Part shown: one piece after another, positions 43,171 through 51,319 of the stretch
Numbering within the stretch: the stretch's first letter is position 1
How the letters are laid out: every line of letters starts with the position of its first letter
Source of the DNA: CAZGMN01 sp964645765
GTDB lineage: Bacteria > Acidobacteriota > Aminicenantia > Aminicenantales > Aminicenantaceae
DNA: 64,000 nucleotides
NCBI GenBank assembly: GCA_964645765.1
Contig: CAZYBE010000008.1
Span: 1-64,000, forward strand
Reading direction: 5' to 3'
Notes under the pieces: model-generated
Seen by the model: only the letters and a program-made list of their open reading frames with translations
Databases searched by the model: none
Told to the model about the DNA's origin: nothing
Translations under genes and position numbers: made by a program

Positions 43171-43256
43171 GAAAGCACCTCCAATTCAGTGGTCGCCAAT
43201 GATTAACAAGGGGTGGCACGTCTTGCTCCCCGCAACGGCCGCAGTTGCAGGGGTTC
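43171..43256 (+). repeat. 86-bp dispersed repeat, copy B
   Basis: Partner of 26951-27036, in opposite orientation and about 16 kb away. Like copy A it ends at GGGGTTC and runs straight into an inverted repeat, here GGGGTTCCCC. The core GGTGGCAC resembles the T-box antiterminator core, but gltX is transcribed away from it. Confidence 0.75.
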
Positions 43257-43382
43257 CCCACTTGGCTGGACAAAAATTTATTCTCGACAAATTCATTGGC
43301 TCTTAAATCTTTTCAAACTTTATCTTTTGGGAGTTCTACGCCGAAATTGGAATCAGAGAGGAAAAATTTGACCCAAAAACTC

Positions 43383-43411
43383 TTGACATTCTACAAATAG
43401 TCGCATATCTT
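43383..43411 (+). promoter_or_regulatory. Promoter/operator of the metal-efflux operon
   Basis: Consensus -35 TTGACA at 43383-43388, exactly 17 bases, -10 TATCTT at 43406-43411. The spacer holds CTACAAATAGT (43391-43401), an imperfect palindrome resembling the CTACA/TGTAG half-sites bound by BlaI/MecI/CopY repressors. Binding there would block RNA polymerase. The start codon follows 30 bases after the -10 and has no clear Shine-Dalgarno. Confidence 0.55.
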
Positions 43412-43440
43412 ATAAATTCTATTAATTCGATAGACATTCA

Positions 43441-43854
43441 ATGAAAATTATATTTAAGTCATCAGAACAGGGCCTGGAGAAGATCATCGGGCGGCTGGAG
43501 AGGGCCATCCTTGATATTCTCTGGGAAAATCAAGGAATCCCGGGGAGAGAAATTCATCAGAGGATGTTGAAGGGACGAAAGCTGGCCTACACCACAACCC
43601 TGACTGTTCTTGACAGGATGGTTAAAAAAGGATCTGCCCTGAGAAAAAGAGGGGAGAGCCTTTTTCTCTACTACCCTTCGATGAAAAAGGAGGAGTTTGA
43701 ACATCAAGTTGCTTCGACTATGATCAAAGGCATCTATGAAATGGCTCCTTCTCCAGCGATTTCGGCTTTTGTCGATATTCTCTCCGGCATGGATAAATCT
43801 GAAATCAATGAAATTATCAGTCAAATTGAAAAGAAAAAAGGCCAGTCTCGATGA
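43441..43854 (+). CDS. BlaI/MecI/CopY-family repressor
   Basis: A 137-aa winged-helix transcriptional repressor. The DNA-binding half shows LERAILDILWENQGIPGREIHQRM and TTTLTVLDRMVKKG, the typical BlaI/MecI pattern; the C-terminal helices serve dimerisation (MIKGIYEMAPSPAISAFVDIL). It lacks the C-terminal cysteine hook that lets CopY sense copper directly, so release is more likely through cleavage triggered by the membrane protease encoded next. The stop overlaps the start of that gene by 4 bases (ATGA). A probable autoregulated promoter/operator lies at 43383-43411. It heads an operon of metal-efflux genes rather than a beta-lactamase. Confidence 0.9.
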   Translation: MKIIFKSSEQGLEKIIGRLERAILDILWENQGIPGREIHQRMLKGRKLAYTTTLTVLDRMVKKGSALRKRGESLFLYYPSMKKEEFEHQVASTMIKGIYEMAPSPAISAFVDILSGMDKSEINEIISQIEKKKGQSR

Positions 43855-44852
43855 ATAAAGGGATCAGAAGTTACTCTTTATCAAATAATCTTCTTCTCTT
43901 TTTATCGCTTGTCTCTGCATCACTGCTCCTCTTCAGCCTTTCCATCCATTTGACTCTTCCTCATCAAAACTTCCTCAATATGCTCTTTGAGCCTTGCGCA
44001 AGAGAATGTTTTAAACTTTTCACGCTCTCAAAAAAGGTCTTGTTGACTTTCAAAAATCTTCTGGCGCTATCCTTTTTAGGCCTTTTTGTCAACTCGTTCC
44101 TCAAAAGCATCTCTCAGCTTTCGAAAACCCGCGCTTATTCTCGCTCCTTGGAGAAAGCCCCGCTTCCTCCGAGAATGAATAAACTCCTTAAGGAGCTATC
44201 GATAAAAGAACATTATGTCGTCCTCTTTGCGGGTGGATTGAGCTTCGCCTTCACCTCAGGAATTCTGTGTCCCAAAATCTTCGTCTCCGCAGAGCTTATA
44301 AAATCCCTTCCGGACGAAGAAGTGAAGGCCGTTCTTCTTCACGAAGAGAGCCATCGCCGAAGAAAGGATTGCCTCAGAAGCATGGTCATTTATTTTTTGT
44401 CCAATCTGTTCTTCTTTATTCCGCTTTTAAGAAAAATTAATTCAGCACTCAATAAATCTTCCGAGTTTATCGCTGATGACTTTGTTGTTCGCTCTTCCAT
44501 CTCCCAGTTTGTTCTTGTCTCCGCCCTTCTCAATGTAAAGAGGAGAAACTTTGCGATTATGAAGAGCGTTGTCGGACTTTCGTTCGCAGACTTTGACTTT
44601 GAAAGGATCCAAAGGTTGCTATACGGAGAAAAGGGAATTCCTCACAGGAAATATCATTTTTACGAAATTGTCAGGTTCATTCTCATCATTCCTTTTTTGA
44701 TCGTGGCCCTTTTTCCCCAAGAGAGACCTTTTGGCAAAAGGTCTCATTCCCTTTGCGATATTCTCTCCGGGCCTCGCGTCCAAAATATAGATAAACTCCA
44801 TACCAAACCTTTCATTGCCATTCATCACTCAGGAGGAAATCATGAGAATTAG
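43851..44852 (+). CDS. M56 family membrane metalloprotease (BlaR1-like, no penicillin sensor)
   Basis: A 333-aa inner-membrane protease of the BlaR1/MecR1 type. The zinc motif is His164-Glu165-Glu166-Ser167-His168, with a third ligand Glu205 in SSEFIADD. Transmembrane helices lie near 12-32, 68-85, 180-193 and 273-290. The long C-terminal penicillin-binding sensor of BlaR1 is absent. Instead there is a short tail with HTKPFIAIHHSGGNHEN. The loop after helix 1 contains PCARECFK with two cysteines. These could bind metal. The expected role is to sense a periplasmic signal and cleave the BlaI-type repressor. Overlaps blaI by 4 and the TolC gene by 11 bases. Function inferred from family and context. 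Confidence 0.85.
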   Translation: MNKGIRSYSLSNNLLLFLSLVSASLLLFSLSIHLTLPHQNFLNMLFEPCARECFKLFTLSKKVLLTFKNLLALSFLGLFVNSFLKSISQLSKTRAYSRSLEKAPLPPRMNKLLKELSIKEHYVVLFAGGLSFAFTSGILCPKIFVSAELIKSLPDEEVKAVLLHEESHRRRKDCLRSMVIYFLSNLFFFIPLLRKINSALNKSSEFIADDFVVRSSISQFVLVSALLNVKRRNFAIMKSVVGLSFADFDFERIQRLLYGEKGIPHRKYHFYEIVRFILIIPFLIVALFPQERPFGKRSHSLCDILSGPRVQNIDKLHTKPFIAIHHSGGNHEN

Positions 44853-46086
44853 CCTCATTTTGGCGCTTATCGTTTCTCTATCCCTGAATGGCTACAGCCA
44901 GGGCGAAAATTTAAGCCTCGATCAACTGGTCAACTTTGCTCTGGAAAGAAATCCTCAAATCAAATCTCTTCAAGACGTTACCGATGCCCAGAAATCAAGA
45001 GTTTCAGCTGAAGGAGCTCTCCCTGACCCGGTCTTGGGTTTCAGTCTGAAGAATGTGGGCCTTGATCGATTCTCTGTGGGAGAGGAGATGATGAGCGGAG
45101 TGGGATTTTTCATCTCCCAGGCTTTCCCCTTTCCGGGAAAGCTCCGCCTGAAAAGCGAAATAGCCCTGAAAGGCGCTCTCCAAGCCGAGGAGCGTCTCAA
45201 GGCTTCCAGGCTCTTGATCGTCCGCCAGGTCAAAGAGCTCTATTCAAGGCTGTTCTTCTACAATAGATCCCTCGAGCTCTTGCGAAAGAAAAAAGAGGTC
45301 TTGGAAAATGCCTTTAAGGCCGCAGAAGTCAAGTATTCGGTCGGAAAAGGAATTCAATCCGACCTCTTCAAGGCTCAGGTTGAGATCTCGGCGATCGAAG
45401 AAATGACGATATCCATGGAACAAATGCTGAGGGTGACAGAAGCCAATATCAATTCCCTGCTTGACTTTCCTCCAGAAAGGCCCCTGGGAGTTCCTTTGGA
45501 AATAGAGTTTTACGAGCTCAAGGCGGGACTGACAGAACTTATTGAGGAAGCCAAAAAGAATTCACCTCTTTTAAAAGAAGCAGAGCTGATGGTCGAGGAG
45601 AATGAAACAGAGGTTAAGATGGCAAAAAAGGAATTCTTCCCTAACTTCATGGTTCAGGCCGGGAAAGATTTCAAGGGTCCAATCAAAGACATGTACGAAA
45701 TCATGGTCGGCTTTGAGATTCCTCTTTATCAAAAGAGAAAGCAGGCAAAGCTTTTGGCAGAGTCGCTTTCAGAATTGAGCAGTTCAAAGAATCAGTATCT
45801 TTCCATGAAGAACGAGCTGAACTACATGCTCCAGGAGAATTTCTTGATGGCCAAGACGGCAGGGAACTTGCTCAAGCTTTACAGAGAAAGAATTATCCCC
45901 CAGGCCTCGCTGGCCTTGGAATCTTCTTTTGCGAACTACAAGGTGGACAAGGTGGATTTTCTCATGCTCCTTTCCGACATCAATAGCTTGATTTCCTATG
46001 AGATGGACTACTACAAGAATCTCACCAATCTCTGGTCGTCAGTTGCCAAGATCGAGGAGCTGACGACCCGAGAAATTTTGAAATAA
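44842..46086 (+). CDS. TolC-family outer-membrane efflux protein (CusC/CzcC-like)
   Basis: A 414-aa outer-membrane channel of a tripartite efflux pump. The start at 44842 has CAGGAGGAA 4 bases upstream and gives a signal peptide (RISLILALIVSLSLNGYSQ); an earlier in-frame ATG lacks both. The two TolC repeats are visible as paired helical segments: LVNFALERNPQIKSLQDV in the first half and TELIEEAKKNSPLLKEAELMV in the second, each with its coiled-coil hairpin. It lies within the operon just upstream of the CusB and CusA homologues, so it should be their exit duct. It overlaps the end of the M56 gene by 11 bases. Confidence 0.9.
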   Translation: MRISLILALIVSLSLNGYSQGENLSLDQLVNFALERNPQIKSLQDVTDAQKSRVSAEGALPDPVLGFSLKNVGLDRFSVGEEMMSGVGFFISQAFPFPGKLRLKSEIALKGALQAEERLKASRLLIVRQVKELYSRLFFYNRSLELLRKKKEVLENAFKAAEVKYSVGKGIQSDLFKAQVEISAIEEMTISMEQMLRVTEANINSLLDFPPERPLGVPLEIEFYELKAGLTELIEEAKKNSPLLKEAELMVEENETEVKMAKKEFFPNFMVQAGKDFKGPIKDMYEIMVGFEIPLYQKRKQAKLLAESLSELSSSKNQYLSMKNELNYMLQENFLMAKTAGNLLKLYRERIIPQASLALESSFANYKVDKVDFLMLLSDINSLISYEMDYYKNLTNLWSSVAKIEELTTREILK

Positions 46087-46104
46087 TAAAGAAAAGGAGT
46101 CGGC

Positions 46105-47526
46105 ATGAGAAAAAGATGCGTTTTCTTCAAATATAGCTTGGTTGTCTTATTTGTGTTGGCCCTGGTTGGCGCTTGGGGCTGCCGAAAAGGCAGTGAGGCC
46201 AAGAGTCGGCCGGCTGAGATGTCCGGCCAGGCCACCCATGAACGTCAAGAAGAAAAGACCATCTACACCTGCCCGATGCACCCCAGCTATACCTCTGACA
46301 AGCCGGGGTCATGTCCCATCTGCGGCATGGACCTCGTTCCCGTGGAGAAGGAAAAAACCCCCGCTCCCAAGAAAAAAATCATGTACCGCTCGACGATGAA
46401 CCCCAACGAAATCTCCGATAAGCCAAGAAAGGACTCGATGGGAATGGAGATGGAGCCCTTTGAAGTGGAGGAGAGCGCAGAGGAAGTCGCTCCCTCAGAA
46501 CGCATAACCGTGAGGATCAGCCCGGAGAGACAGCAAACAATCGGTGTGAAAACAGAGACCGTGAGGAGGCAGCCAATCGTTCGGCTGATCAAAACCGTGG
46601 GCCGCGTTGACTATGCCGAGCCGAATGTCGCTTTTGTGAACGTCAAGTTTGAAGGCTGGGTGGAAAAGCTCTATGTGAACGCGACAGGGCAGATGGTTCG
46701 GAAGGGAGAGCTCCTCTTCGAGATTTACAGCCCCGACCTCGTCTCCGCTCAGCAAGAGTTCTTACTCGCCGCTAAGGCCAGGAAGTCCTTTCCCCAGGAA
46801 AAAAGCTTCAGCGAAGGCTCGGCCCTGTGGAAATCGGCGCGGGACAGGCTATTTCTGTGGGATGTTTCCGACGCGCAGATCGCCGAGCTCGAGCGCAGCG
46901 GTGTGGTCAGGAAGACCCTCACCATCTCTTCGCCTCTCAGCGGCTTTGTCGTTGAAAAGAACATCCTCCTGGGACAGAAGATCATGGCCGGAGAGAACCT
47001 GTACAAAATTGCCGACCTTTCAAAGGTCTGGGTCTATGGGGAGATCTATGAATACGAGCTCCCGTTCGTCCATAAGGGGGATAATGTGATGGTTTCGCTT
47101 CCTTATCTGCCAGGAGATACTCTTATCGGAAAAGTTGCTTATATTTATCCCTATTTGAACCCGGATACGCGGACCAACCAGGTCCGCATCGAGCTTCGAA
47201 ACCCCGAGTTTAAGCTGAAGCCGGAAATGTACGCCAACGTCGAGATCCACGCTGACTACGGAGAAAAGCTGGCCATTCCCGTAGACGCCGTCCTGTCCAG
47301 CGGAGAGAAAAATATCGTTTTTATCGATTTAGGGGACGGCTATCTTGAGCCTCGGGAAGTCAAGCTCGGCGTAAAAGGGGAAAGCATCTGGGAAGTCCAG
47401 GAGGGACTGGCGGAAGGTGATAAGGTGGTGACATCTGCTAATTTCCTCGTCGATTCGGAATCGAGCCTGAAGGCGGCCGCAAAGAAGATGACCAAGAGCC
47501 CGGCAGGGGAACATCGCCATGATTAA
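46105..47526 (+). CDS. cusB: CusB-type periplasmic adaptor with heavy-metal-binding domain
   Basis: A 473-aa membrane-fusion protein linking CusA-like pump and TolC-like duct. After an N-terminal signal ending AWGC26 (weak lipobox) comes a heavy-metal-binding domain, YTCPMHPSYTSDKPGSCPIC, with Cys56, Met58, His59, Cys70 and Cys73. A degenerate second copy (YRSTMNPNEISDKPRKDSMG) follows. Barrel-sandwich and beta-barrel domains follow (FEGWVEKLYVNATGQMVRKGELLFEIYSPDL; VWVYGEIYEYELPFVHKGD). This architecture is typical of copper/silver CusB rather than drug-efflux adaptors. The stop overlaps the cusA start by 8 bases. Specificity for Cu+/Ag+ is inferred. Confidence 0.92.
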   Translation: MRKRCVFFKYSLVVLFVLALVGAWGCRKGSEAKSRPAEMSGQATHERQEEKTIYTCPMHPSYTSDKPGSCPICGMDLVPVEKEKTPAPKKKIMYRSTMNPNEISDKPRKDSMGMEMEPFEVEESAEEVAPSERITVRISPERQQTIGVKTETVRRQPIVRLIKTVGRVDYAEPNVAFVNVKFEGWVEKLYVNATGQMVRKGELLFEIYSPDLVSAQQEFLLAAKARKSFPQEKSFSEGSALWKSARDRLFLWDVSDAQIAELERSGVVRKTLTISSPLSGFVVEKNILLGQKIMAGENLYKIADLSKVWVYGEIYEYELPFVHKGDNVMVSLPYLPGDTLIGKVAYIYPYLNPDTRTNQVRIELRNPEFKLKPEMYANVEIHADYGEKLAIPVDAVLSSGEKNIVFIDLGDGYLEPREVKLGVKGESIWEVQEGLAEGDKVVTSANFLVDSESSLKAAAKKMTKSPAGEHRHD

Positions 47527-50500
47527 CCGTATCATCGACTACTGCGCCCGCCACCAGTTTCTCGTCTTCATGTTTGTTGCCGTTGCTGTCCTCATGGGCT
47601 GGTCTTCTATGAACCGGATGCCCCTGGATGCCATCCCGGACCTTTCTGACACCCAGGTCATCATCTATTCGCGGTGGGACCGCAGCCCCGATATCATCGA
47701 GGACCAGGTGACCTATCCCATCGTCACAGCCATGCTCGGAACGCCCAAAGTCAGGGCCATCCGCGGCTTCTCGGATTTCGGCTTCTCCTATGTCTACCTC
47801 ATTTTCGCTGACGGAACGGACATCTACTGGGCGCGTTCCCGGACGCTCGAGTACATGAGCAAGATCATCCCCCGTCTGCCCGAGGAAGTGAAAGTGGAGC
47901 TCGGGCCGGATGCCACGGCCCTGGGATGGGTCTTTCAGTATGCCCTCGTGGATACCTCCGGCCAAAACAGCCTTGCCGACCTGAGGAGCTTCCAGGACTG
48001 GTCCCTCCGCTACTATATCCAGAGCGTCCCGGGAGTTTCCGAAGTGGCTTCAGTCGGCGGGTTTGTCCGGCAGTACCAGGTGAACATCCACCCCAACAAG
48101 CTCCTGGCTTACAATATCCCTCTGGAAAAGGTGGTCGAGGCCATCAGGAGGGGCAATAATGATGTCGGCGGCCGGCTGGTGGAGTTTACAGGCCGCGAAT
48201 ACATGGTCAGGGGCAGGGGATATGCCCGCTCGGTGAAAGACATCGAATCCATAGTTATTGAGAACAACCATGAGACAGGAACTCCGATTCTGGTCAGAAA
48301 CATCGCCACGGTCAGCCTCGGCCCGGATATCCGGAGGGGCGTGGTCGAGCTTGATGGCCAGGGCGAAACTGTCGGCGGCATCGTGGTCATGCGCCACGGT
48401 GAGAACGCCCTGAAGGTTATCGATCGAGTGAAGGAGAGGCTCAAAGAGATGGAGCCATCGCTCCCCGAGGGAGTGAAAATCGTGACCACTTACGACCGCG
48501 CTGAGCTCATCGAAAGGTCGATCGATACGCTGAAAGAAACGCTGATCGAAGAGCTCACCATTGTGAGCCTGGTCATCCTCATCTTTCTTCTGCATATCCC
48601 CAGCGCCATTATTCCCATTGTCACCCTGCCGATTGCCATCATCATTTCTTTTATCCCCATGTCCGGGTTTAAAATCACCGCCAACATCATGTCCCTGGGC
48701 GGGATTGCCATCGCCATTGGCGCCATGGTCGATGCGGCCATCGTCGTCGTCGAGCAGACCCACAAGAAGCTTGAATACTGGGAAGAGGAAGGGAAAAAAG
48801 GAGACTATCGAGAAGTCATCATTAGCGCCGTCAAAGAAGTGGGCGGGCCGGCCTTCTTTTCGCTGCTCGTCATCGGCGTCGCCTTCATCCCCATCTTCGC
48901 CCTGGAGGCCCAGGAGGGAAGGCTGTTCAAGCCCTTGGCCTTTACCAAAAATTTTGCCATGGTCATCGCTGCGGTCCTGGCCATAACCCTGGACCCGGCC
49001 ATCCGCCTTTTTCTCACCCGGCCCAAGGAATACAGCTTCCGTCCCGTCTGGCTGAGGAAGGCGGTCAACTTCGTTGTCGTGGGAAAAATCCGCAGCGAAG
49101 ACAAGCACCTCATTAGCAGGTTTCTGACGAGGCTTTACCAGCCCGGGCTGAACTTTGTCCTGAAGTACAGGAAGAGCACCATACTCGTTGCTTTCCTCAT
49201 CATCGCCGTGACCATTCCTTTCTACTTCAAGCTCGGCTCGGAATTCATGCCACCGCTGAACGAGGGCGTCATCCTCTACATGCCCATCACGCTCCCGGGA
49301 ATCTCTGTCACCGAGGCCACGCAGCTCCTCCAGGTTCAGGACAAGATTCTCAAATCTTTCCCGGAGGTGGAAAGGGTGTTCGGAAAGGCTGGCCGCGCTG
49401 AGACGTCAACCGACCCGGCGCCTTTTTCCATGATGGAAACGACTGTCGTCCTGAAGCCGGAGCGCGAGTGGCGAAAGAAAGATCGCTGGTATTCGCGTCT
49501 GCCCGGGTTCCTCCATGCCCCCTTACGAAGAATCTGGAGAGACCGGATCTCGTGGGAAGAGCTCGTGGCTGAGCTAAACCGGGCCATGCAATTCCCCGGC
49601 GTGTCCAATGCCTGGACCATGCCGATCAAGGCCCGGATTGACATGCTAACGACCGGCATCCGGACGCCTGTGGGCATTAAAATTTTTGGGGCCGACCTCA
49701 AGGTCATCGAGAGCCTGGGAAGTGAGATCGAAGTGATCATGAAAGAGGTCCCTGGGACGTCGAGCGTCTTTGCGGAAAGGACAACGGGCGGCTACTTCCT
49801 GGATTTTGAGCTGAAGAGGGATGAGCTGGCCCGCTATGGGCTGAGCATTGACGATGCCCAGATGATCATCATGTCGGCCATCGGCGGTGAGCCCATCACG
49901 ACCACGGTCGAAGGAAGGGAACGGTACACTGTTAACCTGAGGTATGCCAGAGAATTCCGGGACAGCGTGGAGAAGCTCAGCCGGGTGCTCGTCCCAACCA
50001 TGAGCGGCGCTCAGATTCCTCTCTACCAGATCGCCGATATCCGGCTCGTCCAGGGGCCCGGCATGATCAAAAATGAAAATGGGATGCTCGTGGGCTATAT
50101 CTATGTTGATGTGGCCGAACGGGATATCGGAAGCTACGTCCGGGATGCGAAAAAGGCCATCCGGGAAAAGCTGAAACTTCCCGCCGGGTACTCCCTGATC
50201 TGGAGCGGCCAGTATGAGTACATGGCGCGGGTAAAAGAAAGGCTGGTCGTGGTTGTCCCGATAACGCTCTTCATCATTTTCCTGCTCCTTTACGCCAACA
50301 CAGGCTCATTGACCAAGGTGATGATCATCTTCCTGGCCGTACCGTTCTCGGCCGTGGGCGCTATCTGGTTCCTCTACATTCTCGGGTACAACACCAGCAT
50401 TGGCGTCTGGGTCGGGCTGATCGCCTTGATGGGAGTGGATGCTGAAACAGGCGTGTTCATGCTCCTTTACCTGGACCTGGCTTATAACGAAATGAAAGCC

Positions 50501-50773
50501 AAGGGAAGAATGAAGACAGCTTCGGATCTCAAAGAAGCGATCAGCCATGGAGCTGTCAAGAGGCTCCGGCCCAAAGTGATGACCGTCGGGACCACTTTCA
50601 TGGGGCTTTTGCCCATCATGTGGTCGATGGGCACGGGCTCGGATGTGATGAAGCGGATCGCGACACCGATGATCGGCGGGATTTTCACTTCCTTCCTGAT
50701 GGAGCTCCTCGTGTATCCTGCCATTTATTACCTTTGGAAATGGAAATCCGAAGTCAAGCATATAGAAAAATAA
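47519..50773 (+). CDS. cusA: CusA-type heavy-metal efflux RND pump
   Basis: A 1084-aa inner-membrane RND transporter of the heavy-metal-efflux branch. The N terminus (IIDYCARHQFLVFMFVAVAVL), LDAIPDLSDTQVIIYSRW and ELGPDATALGWVFQYAL are diagnostic of CusA/SilA/CzcA proteins. Transmembrane helix 4 reads IGAMVDAAIVVVEQTHKK, the CusA/SilA (monovalent Cu/Ag) version. CzcA has instead the DFG...DGA...VEN pattern with extra acidic residues. Twelve helices and two large periplasmic loops are present. GC appears slightly higher here than in the flanking operon genes. It completes a TolC-CusB-CusA tripartite pump with the preceding genes. Confidence 0.94.
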   Translation: MINRIIDYCARHQFLVFMFVAVAVLMGWSSMNRMPLDAIPDLSDTQVIIYSRWDRSPDIIEDQVTYPIVTAMLGTPKVRAIRGFSDFGFSYVYLIFADGTDIYWARSRTLEYMSKIIPRLPEEVKVELGPDATALGWVFQYALVDTSGQNSLADLRSFQDWSLRYYIQSVPGVSEVASVGGFVRQYQVNIHPNKLLAYNIPLEKVVEAIRRGNNDVGGRLVEFTGREYMVRGRGYARSVKDIESIVIENNHETGTPILVRNIATVSLGPDIRRGVVELDGQGETVGGIVVMRHGENALKVIDRVKERLKEMEPSLPEGVKIVTTYDRAELIERSIDTLKETLIEELTIVSLVILIFLLHIPSAIIPIVTLPIAIIISFIPMSGFKITANIMSLGGIAIAIGAMVDAAIVVVEQTHKKLEYWEEEGKKGDYREVIISAVKEVGGPAFFSLLVIGVAFIPIFALEAQEGRLFKPLAFTKNFAMVIAAVLAITLDPAIRLFLTRPKEYSFRPVWLRKAVNFVVVGKIRSEDKHLISRFLTRLYQPGLNFVLKYRKSTILVAFLIIAVTIPFYFKLGSEFMPPLNEGVILYMPITLPGISVTEATQLLQVQDKILKSFPEVERVFGKAGRAETSTDPAPFSMMETTVVLKPEREWRKKDRWYSRLPGFLHAPLRRIWRDRISWEELVAELNRAMQFPGVSNAWTMPIKARIDMLTTGIRTPVGIKIFGADLKVIESLGSEIEVIMKEVPGTSSVFAERTTGGYFLDFELKRDELARYGLSIDDAQMIIMSAIGGEPITTTVEGRERYTVNLRYAREFRDSVEKLSRVLVPTMSGAQIPLYQIADIRLVQGPGMIKNENGMLVGYIYVDVAERDIGSYVRDAKKAIREKLKLPAGYSLIWSGQYEYMARVKERLVVVVPITLFIIFLLLYANTGSLTKVMIIFLAVPFSAVGAIWFLYILGYNTSIGVWVGLIALMGVDAETGVFMLLYLDLAYNEMKAKGRMKTASDLKEAISHGAVKRLRPKVMTVGTTFMGLLPIMWSMGTGSDVMKRIATPMIGGIFTSFLMELLVYPAIYYLWKWKSEVKHIEK

Positions 50774-50839
50774 AATGAAAATAAGAACAAAAGAAAGGAA
50801 TAAAAATAAAAAAAGAAAAAAATTTAAGGAGGTTATTCA

Positions 50840-51313
50840 ATGAAACTCTCAACCAAAAATTTCTGGACGTACCTCATTGTCGCCTTTTTCGCACTCGCTC
50901 TTATCTCTTTGCCTGCACTCGTTGGTGCAAGAGAGGAGGTCAAAGACCCGGTCTGCGGGATGAAAATCGACCCGGCCAAAGCACAATTCAAGTCAGAGTA
51001 TGAGGGAAAGACCTATTACTTCTGCTCTGCAGACTGCAAGACTAAGTTCGACGCCAACCCAGCCCAGTATTTGAAAAAAGAAGAGAAGGCAACAGGCTCT
51101 GGAATGCACATGATGGAGATGCAAAAGCATGAGCACGGGAAAGAAGGCAGCTGCGAAGAGATGATGAAAGACGTCAAGTTCGAGGTCACAAACTTGCCGA
51201 ACGGGGTTCAAATCAAAATCACCTCTGATAAACCCGAAGTCGTTAAGCAAATTCAAGAGATGCATAAAGACGGCAAGGGCTGCTGCATGATGATGAAGGA
51301 AGGCAAGAAGTAA
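50840..51313 (+). CDS. Exported YHS-domain, Met/His/Cys-rich metal-binding protein
   Basis: A 157-aa periplasmic protein. AAGGAGG precedes the ATG, and a signal peptide covers residues 1-30. A YHS domain follows: DPVCGMKIDP (Cys39) and YYFCSADCKTKF (Cys62, Cys66), the metal-binding fold seen in copper-handling proteins. The rest is loaded with soft-metal ligands, for example MHMMEMQKHEHG, CEEMMK, and the C-terminal GCCMMM. It probably receives or buffers Cu+/Ag+ in the periplasm for the CusCBA pump encoded just upstream, standing in for CusF, which is absent. The role is inferred; ligand richness and location are seen directly. Confidence 0.85.
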   Translation: MKLSTKNFWTYLIVAFFALALISLPALVGAREEVKDPVCGMKIDPAKAQFKSEYEGKTYYFCSADCKTKFDANPAQYLKKEEKATGSGMHMMEMQKHEHGKEGSCEEMMKDVKFEVTNLPNGVQIKITSDKPEVVKQIQEMHKDGKGCCMMMKEGKK

Positions 51314-51319
51314 ATAGGC

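Larger units (their letters stand above)
43139..43440. other. Divergent intergenic region gltX / blaI
   Basis: Contains copy B of the dispersed repeat (43171-43256), a GGGGTTCCCC palindrome at its end (43250-43259), and the promoter of the metal-efflux operon (43383-43411). No gene. Confidence 0.6.

Noticed and set aside
43171..43256. T-box riboswitch, because of GGGGTGGCAC near gltX
   Set aside because: gltX is transcribed in the other direction, the second copy is not near a synthetase gene, and no specifier stem or terminator follows.
43441..44852. Beta-lactam resistance regulators (BlaI-BlaR1)
   Set aside because: The M56 protein lacks the penicillin-binding sensor domain and the operon encodes metal efflux rather than a beta-lactamase.
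48050..49108. 352-codon minus-strand frame opposite cusA
   Set aside because: It is the antisense of a GC-rich, strongly conserved coding region, with Asp/His-rich shadow composition and no start signals.
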